Below, in pieces: positions 23,915 to 34,718 of a DNA stretch of 64,000 nucleotides. The notes beneath the pieces are model-generated. The model ran no database searches and was not told the origin of the DNA. It saw nothing but the letters and a program-made list of their open reading frames with translations. A program made the position numbers and the translations under genes. Origin of the DNA: Brasenia schreberi (Eukaryota > Streptophyta > Magnoliopsida > Nymphaeales > Cabombaceae); contig JAYKKT010000061.1 of NCBI GenBank assembly GCA_036023115.1, positions 10,676,001 through 10,740,000 of the forward strand. Reading direction: 5' to 3'. Each line of letters begins with the position of its first letter. The first letter of the stretch is position 1.

Positions 23915-25145
23915 AAATCATGGTTTGGAACTAAATCAAACCAGTGATACCGTGATCTGCTTCAATTTTTTGTCTCAAAATGGTTGGGCTTGGTTCATAA
24001 ATTAATTTGAGAATCAATTATAATAGTTTACTTCGTGGTTTGAACTGGAACCAAATCAAACCAGACCACGAATATTCATACCTTACTAAACAATTTCTGT
24101 GCTCACTTGTTGCAAAGAGCAAGGTGAAAAATGAATATATAGCGGGTGCAATATCATTCCCTTGTAGATAGACATGCCAGTTTCAGACCATCAGTTCCGG
24201 TTTTCATAGAACCAGGAACTATAACTGAACCAGGACCAGGCCGGTTTAGGTTTGAATCTTAAAACACCCAAACAGGAAAGAATATTAAAAGTTAATATTC
24301 TACAGAACTTTTCTAAAAATTATGGAATCGAAACCGCCTTGCCCATTTCCAGTTTCATTCTTAGCCTGGTTTGGTTCCGGTTAGAACTGCCATGCCGCTT
24401 TCAAACTGGCTTTTACATTCTTCACTAAGCTAGTTTGGACCTAGCCCTGTGGGTTGAACTGGACTAAACCACCCATGCAACTGGATCCAGAATTGAACCA
24501 AACTGGGAAATCAGCTTGTAAGATCCCACCTTTCTTTTATGAAATTTCAAAGGAAATCAGAACTAATCTAAAGCTGAAACCAGTTTGAAACCAGATCTGA
24601 AACCGGACTGGCCAATCCGATTTCCCGGAACCAGCCAGGTCTCCAATGGCTGTCCCAGCCACAAAGAAGGGTTGTTCGGTTCGTTCAGCTAGGTTACCAC
24701 CCTGAGTTAGATTTGTCCCACAGAACTAATAATTGCTGTAGATCCAATCAATCATAACTAATAAGGGAATGATCCATCAACAAATTACTTAGATGTAATC
24801 AATCAAATCTAATAAGGTCAGATCCATGTTCCGTGAAAATCAGCATCTTGCCGATGATCCTAAATGACTCGAAAGCATGCCTGTAAACCGAACCGCCCAC
24901 GGAACCAACAGTAACTGGAACCATAACCAGGGACCCCCTAGTTCGGTTATGGTTCATGATTTTCAAAAATCAACCCAGAACCGGGACCGGAAGTTCCAAA
25001 CCCCTTATTACAAAGGGATGATTAGCTCCAAGGCTGAGCGCTCCCACCATTACAGCTGTTAGGGAGTTTGACTCCCAGAGGTTCCGGTTTCAAGCAAACC
25101 GGAACTTTGGAACCGATGGTTCCGGTTTACCTGGGACCAGACATA
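23915..25145. repeat. Cluster of AACCGG-type dispersed repeats
   Basis: Several adjacent copies (about 23915-24105, 24175-24690, 24880-25000, 25075-25145), dense in ccggtttaggtttg, ggaaccagg, aaaccggaac and ggttccggttt in both orientations. No ORF with similarity. Relatives occur near 3040, 14045, 16065, 18330, 35215, 35700 and 36105. Confidence 0.55.
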
Positions 25146-26076
25146 TAAGCGTAAAGGTGTCGATGTTGCATGAAACCATAAGCTTGTGTATATTTTTTGA
25201 AATGAGTTCAATTATACCTAAAACTCGACACAGGCCGGATCGCACGAGCCAGCTTCCTAACACTTTGGTCTAATGAACCACTTGGATTGGGTTACTGATT
25301 CATGTGAGCCTGCACCAGTCAAGTTTGGTCTATAACCAAACTTGTTTACAGCCAGTTTTTCTTCATTGGCAAATCAAAATTTAATTGGTATAACTTTGAA
25401 ATCCATTTCTATTTCTCTTTTGATATCCAAAACAAGGTATAGGCCCCAATTTGGCTAGATATATTCTTTTTTAAAATAACGTGCATTTAATTAATTAAAT
25501 TGGGTAACCTTAAGTTCCATAGATAACCATCCGATTGTTAGACTGCCGGAATAAATTTCTCATAGATTTTTGCGATCAGCCCACCAGATGGTGGACTCCG
25601 GCAAGTGGGTAACGTCAATCACATAATTGCGACCGAAGGAGTTCGTTGCATGGATTTGGTGGCGAAATTGCAACATGAAATTTTGCTTGCTAATCCGTGG
25701 CTATTCCTTCGCAATTCCCTCGCCATTCCATTGCTAAATAGCAATAGATTTTTCATCGCAATTTCGTCTCTTTTCTCTTGCAGTCGCTCGACATTCCTTG
25801 AAGTTTGGTCATGCAATAAGCACGGTTACTTTAGAAGCTCAATATTATGATTTATATCACGTTACAAAAATTGCATCAATCTTACAAGATGCAGCAAAAG
25901 TCCTCGTATCATTTATCTCAAAAAATAGTTTTCATAACAGAGAAAAGCAAGAGAAAACTATCATCGAGTCTTATTTTATGCCACAAGCTTAGCTGAAGAT
26001 GCTTCATCCACAAAAGATGGAGAACATTATAATTAAAAATGTATTGAGAGAAAACGTTATAATCCCTAAACACAAT
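25146..26076. other. Intergenic, no gene recognised
   Basis: AT-rich with one more balanced stretch at 25560-25800. Short ORFs on both strands have no recognisable similarity. It ends at the copia target site CGGCC (26077-26081). Confidence 0.4.
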
Positions 26077-26081
26077 CGGCC

Positions 26082-26507
26082 TAAGGCTTTTCTGGTCGTA
26101 TCTCCGGCGTCCTCTGTTCTAACTCGAGAAGCCTCGCTCCAGATACGCAACAGCGAATCGTCTGATTCCTGTAAACAGGTATGTGAGATACGATTTTCAA
26201 GGTTTTCTCATAGTAGGATTTGCCTTGAGAGTTTTTTCAACTTGTGTTCGATGTTTTTGATCTCTGCACTGCTCTCTATTTATATAGCAATGCTTGCTCC
26301 ATAACCTCTCAGATTTTCTACAGGGCTTTCCTTCTTTGGAGCACTTATCCGGTCGGTTATGAATAAGCACCATAACCACCAGACGATTTTCGCCTATCAT
26401 GACTGTTACGACCTTCCTTCTCGCAATGTTTTCACAAATAACGGGTGGATGACTAGTCCAATTGTTTCTATATTGGGATTGCCGAGAATGACCACTATTT
26501 CCTTATA
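26082..26507 (-). repeat. 3' LTR of copia element 2
   Basis: Begins taaggctttt (originally tg) directly after CGGCC and ends ccttata before the purine tract. It is matched by 34293-34713. Confidence 0.9.
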
Positions 26508-26849
26508 TCTCTCACTTGGTCATTCGAGCAAAGTGAACTAACATACTGATTTTCCCCCCACTTTCATGGGGTTTTCCTAGTAATGTCATTTCATGATTAT
26601 TATTGCAATCACCATCAGTTGTGTGGTTTTTTACCTACACAATAATCAAACATACCTCAAACCCATATTTGTAACATGTTTTGAGAAAAGATCCTCTGTT
26701 ATGCCTTTAGTCAAGGGGTCTGCCAACATATTATGAGTTGACATGTATGAGATGGATATTTCCTTTCTCATAGCCATATCATGAACATAGTGGTATTTAA
26801 CCATTATATACTTGCTCTTGGAGCTGTCATCTCCATTCTTGATCAAAAA

Positions 26850-29800
26850 ACTTTGTCGGATTTTTATACTATGGATTACACAAATTATGAGCATTGCTTT
26901 GGGGTGTCCTCGCCTAGCGACGTGCTGCAGAGCTCGAATGCAGTGATAAGTAAGCAAGGACCACTACATTTTTGCCCAGATGTAGTGAATCAATTACAGA
27001 GAGAGTTCCCACATCATGGACGAGTGTGGGTAAAGAAGTTAATCCTGCTACATTGTTGCTCGAATGTAGTGAATAATTTATAGAGGCCTCTGCATTTTCA
27101 ATATGGACGGATGCGGGGGGTAATGAAGCTAGTCCTAGATAATAAGATTCGTATTGGTTCTTGGAATATCGGAACATTATCCGACAAGCTAATGGAGGTG
27201 GTAGATATTATGATTCGGAAAAAGATTCATATTCTATGTTTATAAGAGACAAAGTGGATTAGAGAGAAAGCAAATGAGATAGATAATAAAAGTTTTAAAT
27301 TATGACAATTAGGTAAGGAAAATGCTTGAAACGGAGTTGGTATTATCATAAAAAAAGATTTAAAGGATAGTGTAGTAAACATATAACGATATGGTGACTG
27401 AATCATGACGTTGAAATTAGTGTTAGGAGTAGATGTTTTGAATATAGTTTGTGCTTACACACCTCAAGATAATATAAAGACAACTTTTTGGGAAGAATTA
27501 GATAAGGTGATTCAAAGGATTCCACGAAGGGAGATGATTTGTTTAGGAGGAAACTTAAATGGACATATTGGTAAAGAGACATTAGGATATCAAGGTATTC
27601 ATGAAAACTTTGGTTTTGGGGATATAAATGAGGAAGGTAGGGAGATTTAAAATTTTGCTATGGCATTTTATCTCTTTATCGTCAATACAATCTTCAAAAA
27701 ATGAGATGAACATTTAATTACTTATAAGAGTGGCTTATCACAAATACAAGTTGATTACTTTATTTGTAGAAAAAAAGATAGAGCGTGTTTTAAAGATTGC
27801 AAGGTAATTCCAGAAGAAAGTTTAACCACCCAACATCGACTATAGTTATGAATTTACAAATAAAAAAATGAACAAAGAAGAAAAGAGTGCATCAAACTAT
27901 TCGAACTAAATGGTGGAACCTCAAAAGCGAGAAAGAAGATATATTTAAACAGAAAGTCCTTTAAGGAGATGCTTGGAATTATGTTAGTATATCCTGTGAT
28001 ATGTGGAACAATATGACTATATATATTAGGAAAGTGGAAAAATATGTATTAGGTGAATCTAAGAGAGGTGTACTGGCACAAAAAGAAGCTTGGTGGTGGA
28101 GTGAAGTAGTGCAAAATAAAATCAAAGCAAAGACGACATGTTACAAATTATATTATGCTAAGAAAACTAGTGAAACTTTATAGGCTTATAAGAAAGCAAA
28201 AAAAGCGGTTAGTGAAGTAAAAGCTAAAATTTGGGAGGATTTATATAAAAAACTCAACTCAAAAGAGGGTGAAATAAATATTTTTAAGATAGCTAGGGCT
28301 AGAGATAAGAAAACTAAATATCTTAATTCTGTTAGATGCATGAAAGACAAGGATGAAAAAATTCTAGTGGCAAATGACGATATAAGAAATAGATGAAAAA
28401 CTATTTTTATAAGCTTTTTAATAAAAATACAGATGTTAATATTAACTTAGGAGAGTTAGCCAAATCAAAAAAGTATATAAACCACAATTTCTACCAACAT
28501 ATTTAAAAGAATGAAGTCAAAGAGGCTCTTAAACAAATGAAGGGTGGTAAATCGGTAGGACCAAACAATATTCTTATAGAAGTTTGGAAAATACTAGGAG
28601 AAATAGGAAGCACTTGGTGCACAAGACTATTTAATGAAATATGGAGAAACCAAAAGATGTTCGAGGAATGAAGAGTGAGTATACTTATACCCATATATAA
28701 AAACAAGGGGGATATTTGAGAATTGTGCGAATTATCGAGGTATCAAGTTAATGAGCCATACTATGAAATTGTGGGAAAGAATTATCAAACGTAGGTTAAG
28801 ACAAGTATCAAGTATAATAAAGGACCAATTTGAAGCGATTCACCTTTTCAGACGTCTTATGTAATATTTTAGAGCAAAAAAGAAAGACCTTCACATGATA
28901 TTTATTGATCTAGGAAAAGCTTTCGATAGGGTAATGAGGGAGGTTCTTTAGAGAACCTTGGAAAAAAGAGGTATCCCATTGACATACATTAACCTTATAA
29001 GAGACATGTACGATGGTGTAAAAACACGTGTGATGACTCATGAAGGAATGACAGACTTATTTGAAGTTAATATTGGGTTACATCAAGGATCAACTTTAAG
29101 TCCATACTTATTTATAATGGTGATTGATGAGTTAACAAAACATATTCAAGATGAAGTGCCTTGGTGTATGTTATTTGCAGAAGACATTGTGTTAGTAGAA
29201 GAGTCTAAGGAAAAAGTTAATAGAAAATTAGAACTATGGAGAGAAGCATTAGAAAGCAAAGGCCTTCGACTTAGTAGAACAAAGACAAAATATATAGAAT
29301 GTAAGTTTGATTATTTGGTTACTTCAGAGGACATAGAAATTAAAATTAGCACACATTGCATCCCCCAAAAGGAAAGTTTTAAATACCTAGGGTCAATTTG
29401 TGAGAGTGATGGAAGAATTGATGGAGATGTTACGCATAGAATTAATGCTGGTTAGTTAAAATGAAGAGGAGAATTAAGTATTCTTTGTGATAAGAAGATA
29501 CCATTAAAGTTAAAAGGTAAATATTATAAAGCAACAATTAGACCTGCCATGTTTTGTGGTTCTGAATGTTAGGCAGTTAACCATCAACATGTACAAAAGA
29601 TGTCTGTGACAGAAATGAAGATGTTGAGATGAATGAGTGGTTATACAAGAAAAGATCGTATACATAATGAGGTTATTATAAACAAATTAGGAGTGGTACC
29701 AATAGAGGATAAAATGAGAAAATATCATGTAAGATGGTTTGGACATATAGAAAGAAGATCAAAAGAAAAACCTTTAAGAAGGTATGAAAAACTAAATTTA

Positions 29801-29975
29801 GAAAGTATTAAAAGAGTTAGAGGACGACAACAAAAGTGTTAGAAAGAAACAATAAAGAATGATCTAGCTTATTGTGAGTTAACTGCTAACATGGCACATG
29901 ATAGAGTTTTGTGGAAGCAAAGAATCTATGTAGCCGACCCCATCTAATATGGGAAAAGGCTTAGTTGTTATATAT
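26850..29975 (+). mobile_element. Nearly full-length RTE-type LINE inserted in copia element 2
   Basis: Plus-strand order: 5' region 26850-27120, then an APE-type endonuclease (SWNIGTLSDKLMEVV near 27155; LNIVCAYTPQD and CLGGNLNGHIG at 27432-27575), a linker, reverse transcriptase (28500-29455; [12 protein letters not shown]), and a C-terminal domain (RKDRIHNEVI; VRWFGHIERRS). The end is gtagccgaccccatctaata, then tgggaaaaggcttagttgtt at about 29930-29970. The catalytic motif reads FAEDIVL where the copy at 10594 has FADDIVL, and many stops break the frame, so it is inactive. The 5' region holds aaaactttgtcgg and cacaaattatga, shared with the short retroposons at 53569 and 55932. No clear target-site duplication was found. 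Confidence 0.88.
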
Positions 29976-32900
29976 GTCTTAAAATCCTTTTTAGAGCTAT
30001 TGAATGATGCCATCTAGGATTACTTTGATATCTACTAATAAGACCAACAACAAAGCTAATATCAGGTCTTATACACAAAATAACATACATCAAGCTACCT
30101 ACAGCTTGTGCATAAGGAACGTTAGGTTTATCGTCTGCTTCAATGGGACAATTAGCCTTACTTAGTTTGACCTCTTTTACAACGTGTGTAATAGCAAACT
30201 TGCAATTACTCATTTTGAACTTCTTGAGGATATAGTCAATATATCTCTCCTGACTTAGTTATAAAAGTTTAGATTCTCTATTTGAGAAATATTTATACCA
30301 AAGATATAGGATGCTTTCCCATTCATTTTTAACCTTGAGTTTAACTATAACTTGGTTTTGACAATCATCTTATTGTCATTCCCAATTAACAATATGTCAT
30401 CTATATATAATGATAAGATGACAAAGTGGCTCCCACTATTTCATACATATACATAGTGATCAAGTTCATTAGCCACAAGCCCAAGTTCAATAATAGCATT
30501 TTTAAAAGTCAAATACTATTGACGAGGTGATTGTTTCAGGTCATATAGGGATTTTCTCAACCTATATACTTTATCTTCTTGGCCTTCAACTATATATCCT
30601 TCAGGTTGCTGCATATATATGATTTTATCTAAATCTCTATTTAGAAAAACTGTCTTTATATCTAACTGATATAAGTCTAAATCATAATATGCAAATATCA
30701 TAAGAATTATTCTGATAGATATAAAGTTGACAACACGAGAATATGTCTCAACATAGTATATCAACTCCTTTTGTAAGAAACTCTTTTCAATCAATCTCTC
30801 TTTAAACTTGTCGATTAAACCATCAACCTTATATTTCTTTTTCAAAACCCATTTAGAGTGTGTCTACTTAAAGTTTCGGTTGTTTAAGAAAGATCGTCTA
30901 TGGGTTCAAATGATGATTGATCCTGGTCTACTAAATCGTCTGCATACTCATCATTATTTTTCAAGATGTCATTCTTAGTATCTTCTAAGAATTCAATATC
31001 TCTGTTCACTATCAAATCATGGTCCTTATGATAAAACCAATATCCCTTTGAGCCTTTAGTATATCTGATGAATATATATCTTAAGGACCTGCTTTTATAG
31101 CTTGTCTGTAGACTAATCAATGATCTTTACATGAGCAATAGATTCCCACCTCTTGAGATGACCTAAGTTATATTTTCTTTCGAACCACATCTCATATGGT
31201 ATAGTGAATACAACCTTACAAGGTACTCTATTGAGTATGTATACCGCTATACTTACTGCTTTTCCCTAAAATATCTTTGGTAGAGAGGTATCAATTAACA
31301 TTGACCTTCTCTTGTTCAGTAAGGTATTATTATATCTTTCAGCTACACCATTTTGTTGAGGTGTTTTTGGTATTGTATTTTACTTTGAAATACCAAAGTC
31401 TTTACAGAATTATAGAAATTTTGTAAAGGTGTATTCTTCACATCTGTCTGATCTTAAGACTTTGATTAAATGCCCAAGTTAATTTTCAACTTCCTGCTTA
31501 TATTGTTTAAAAGCTTTAAGTGCTTCAGATTTATATGCTAGATGATATATATACGTATATCTCGAGTAATTATTGATAAATGTTATAAGATAAACTTTTC
31601 CTTAATGTGACCTTACTCTAAAGGGTTCACATAAATAAGTGTGAATGACCTTCAACAGGTTGTTGCCCTTATTGTCTCTTTCGGAAAACTTTTCTAGTCA
31701 TTTTTTCTCGTATGCAAGCTTCACACTTATTTGAAGTATTTTTCTCAAATCTTGATAGTAAGTTAAAGTTGGATAATTTCCTCAACTTTTCTAAACTTAT
31801 ATGCCCAAGGCGTTTATGCCATACATTTACATCAATACTGAAGGTACAATCAATATAAGTAAACGAACTTTCATTTTCATTTATTCTCAATTTGAACAGT
31901 CCATGTTTTACATCAAATTTATCAGAGAAAAATACTCTCCCATATTTCTCCACAATCACATTTCTAAGAACAAACTTGACCTCGAAACCTTTCTTTACTA
32001 AGGTATCGAAACCAGATTATGCCTTATAGATACACAATTAATACATCAGTTAATACAATCGGTGTGTCTTGTATAAAAATTCTAAAGAAAAGAGTACCTA
32101 GAATATTTGAGAAAGTATTATTTTTCATATACAACGATGTTCTCGTGGTTTGTACTCTTTTAGATCCATTGCCCCTTTCTTGGTCTTTGAGATATGTCTG
32201 GTCACTCTTGAGTCAATCCACCAACCAGGTATCGAGCGATCTATGTAAAGTCAATTTAATATCATGCAGATTATATCATGCTTCTCCGATTATCGCATTG
32301 TGGGTTATTTCTACCACTCTTCTTATTGCGACAATTCTTCTTTTAGTGTCATATCTTTCCATAGCTAAAACACTTGACCTGAAAAGCGGTTTCATGTATT
32401 TTCTTAAAAGATTGACCGTCTTTCATGTTATTTGTGCCAAACCTTTTGTTTGGTTTATTTCTCCTTTGGTTGGGTTTGGAGGTAGATCCTATCTCATCTT
32501 ATGCTACTAGTAATTTTTTTTTCCTATTTTACTCATATGTTTTTGCTCAATTGCTCGTTTCAGGGGTAATTTCATTTCAGACCCTAATCTAAGGGCAGTG
32601 ATGATCATGTTTCATGATAGGGGAAGACTGTTCAATATGATGGATATCTACATCAGTTCTAGGATGATTGATTTTGTCATAACTAGGTCTCTTGCCATTA
32701 ACAACATGTAGTTTACATGTTCTACTGCATTATCTTTATCCTTCATTTTGAAGGAGTTATATTTTTGTAGCAAGAACTTAATATATAGTTTGGCAATTGT
32801 ATTATATTTGATTGTTATAGAGTCAAACAACTCTGTCGTGGTCTCAATCTCCTTGAAGACCCTAATGAGGTTATCCTCCATGTACGTCAACACGATGATT

Positions 32901-34025
32901 CTTGCTGTTGTGTCATCTTTAAGAAATGTTTGATACATTTCTATTTGTTACTCTATAGTGTCTGGTGGTGGTGGGCACACAGTTTTCTTTAAGACATACT
33001 CTACACCTTCAAGTGTTAGAGCGACTCATATTCTTCTCTTTCATGTTTGGAAGTTTAGACCGTTTAGTTTTTCCATCTTTGCTAGTTTTGACACACATGT
33101 TTTTGAGTTTATTTTTTTGTTTTACAATTTTCATAGATAGACGGTCTAAAAAGAAAATATTCACTAAGAACCAAACCACAAATAGCATAATTCTAATTAG
33201 CGTGATGCATAATATCAAATAATGAGCTGAAAATAACTCATTTATAATATAAAATCAAGCTGGGATAAATCTATAATTTTTCCAAAGAAATTCCTACCTT
33301 CGATAATTTCCCAAAACACTAGGGATAAAATGATAATTTTATCTATTTGTCCTATTTTATAATTTTCAAAAATACCAAGGATAAAACAATAAAATCGATA
33401 TCTGGTATTTCTAAAAATTCATTACTGATTGGGGGTAAATGCATAATTTCACCCCTCAATCCGAATATGTAATTTTCACAAAAGATAGGAGTAGATTTGT
33501 CTTTTGTTATAGTGGTAGTACTGTAAAATGTTTAACTGGTAAAGGCAAAAAAGTAATTCAATCTCTCAAGTTTTCGTAATTTTCATAAACTGTTAGAGGG
33601 TAAAACAAACTTTTCACCTGAATAAGGGTAAAATTATCTTTTTATCTAAAAATATCTAGATATTTTGGTAATTTTATCTAGTGGTAGTTTTGAAATTTCA
33701 CAAAATCGGATGGAGTAGAATGGACTTGTCAGTTCGCTTTTTGAGGCGGTTTTTCAAAATCGGGGGCTATTTTCCAAATAGTATAAAACCAGGAGGAGAG
33801 AGAAGGCTATTTTCAAGAATAGAGAGAGCAGAGCGACGTTCCGCCTGTGGTAGCTCTCTAGCCAGGGTTCTGCTGGTGTTTTTTCTTACGGTCGCCTACT
33901 GACCTTATGATCTGGGTTTTGCCGGTGGTTTTTCTTGCAGTTGTTCGCTGGCCTTTTGGCCGAGGTTTTGCCGGTGGTTTTTCCTGCCCCTTTTGTGGCC
34001 GTCTGTGAACCTTTCTCTCTTGGTT

Positions 34026-34190
34026 CTTGCCGCCTTCTATCTTGTCTCGACTTGGGCTGTTTATTGCTGCCTCTGCTTTGTCTCGACTTGGGTTGGCTAT
34101 TGCCGCCTCTACCTTTCTCGACTTTGGCTGACTCTTGCCGCCTTCTATCTTGTCTCAACTTGGGCTGACTCTTGCCGCTTTCTGCCGAGA
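34026..34190. repeat. 36-bp minisatellite in copia element 2 leader
   Basis: About four and a half units of a 35-37 bp repeat of the form ttgccgcctctgctttgtct, then cgacttgggctggct. The basic ORF on the minus strand (RQDRRRQE, QPKSRQ units) and the LDLGC/FYLVST ORFs on the plus strand are translations of it. Confidence 0.85.
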
Positions 34191-34292
34191 CCTACAACAA
34201 GGAGTCTTCTTCCTCTATTTTCCTCTTCTCTTTTTTTTTTAAATTTAATGCATACATTATTTTGCAGGGACAAACCAGGCCCTGATACCAAA

Positions 34293-34713
34293 TGAGGCTT
34301 TTTCGGTCGGATCTCTGGTGTCCTCTGTTCCAGCTCGAGAAGCCTCGCTCTAGGTACACTGCAACGGATCGTCTGGTTCCTTTAAACAGGTATGTAAAAT
34401 ATGGTTTTCAAGGTTTTCTCACAGTAGGATTTGCCCTGAGATGTTTTTCAACTTGTGTTTGATGTTTTTGATCTCTGCGCTGCTCTCTATTGAGCAGCGC
34501 CTTCTCCATAACCTCTCAGATTCTCTACTAAGCTTTCCTTTTCTAGAGCCCTTATTCGTCAGTTACGGATAAACACCGTAACTGCTCGGCGGTTTTGGCC
34601 TATCATGGCTGTTACGACTTTCCTTCTCACAACTTTTCCACGGATAACGGTTGGATGGCCAGTCCAACCGTTTCTATGCTGAGATTGCTTTGAATGACCA
34701 CTATTTCCTTACA
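34293..34713 (-). repeat. 5' LTR of copia element 2
   Basis: Starts tgaggctttttcgg after the primer-binding site (34278-34290) and ends ccttaca followed by the CGGCC duplication. Confidence 0.92.
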
Positions 34714-34718
34714 CGGCC

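Larger units (their letters stand above)
26082..34713 (-). mobile_element. Complete but inactive Ty1/copia element (element 2) with both LTRs
   Basis: 3' LTR 26082-26507 and 5' LTR 34293-34713 align along their length (ctcgagaagcctcgctc, then gatcgtctg; ttttctcayagtaggatttg; atgaccactatttcctta). The 5-bp target-site duplication CGGCC lies at 26077-26081 and 34714-34718. A primer-binding site complementary to initiator tRNA-Met (TGGTATCAGGGCC on the minus strand) is at 34290-34278. A purine tract (AAGTGAGAGA) abuts the 3' LTR. Minus-strand coding order: gag of UBN2 type (32938-32640), a degenerate CCHC knuckle near 32360, integrase (31959-31100), reverse transcriptase (30845-30250), RNase H (30213-29976, resuming 26957-26646). 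Each part carries stops. An RTE LINE splits the RNase H region. The LTR ends have decayed (TG to TA at the left LTR). Confidence 0.92.

Noticed and set aside
32019..32510. 163-codon plus-strand ORF
   Set aside because: It lies antisense to the gag/zinc-knuckle to integrase region of copia element 2; the minus strand shows the family motifs.
33886..34158. Arg/Gln-rich basic protein on the minus strand
   Set aside because: Its repeats follow exactly the 36-bp minisatellite in the copia leader.
34026..34190. CRISPR-like regular repeats
   Set aside because: The units are contiguous, with no distinct spacers; it is a minisatellite in a plant retrotransposon leader.
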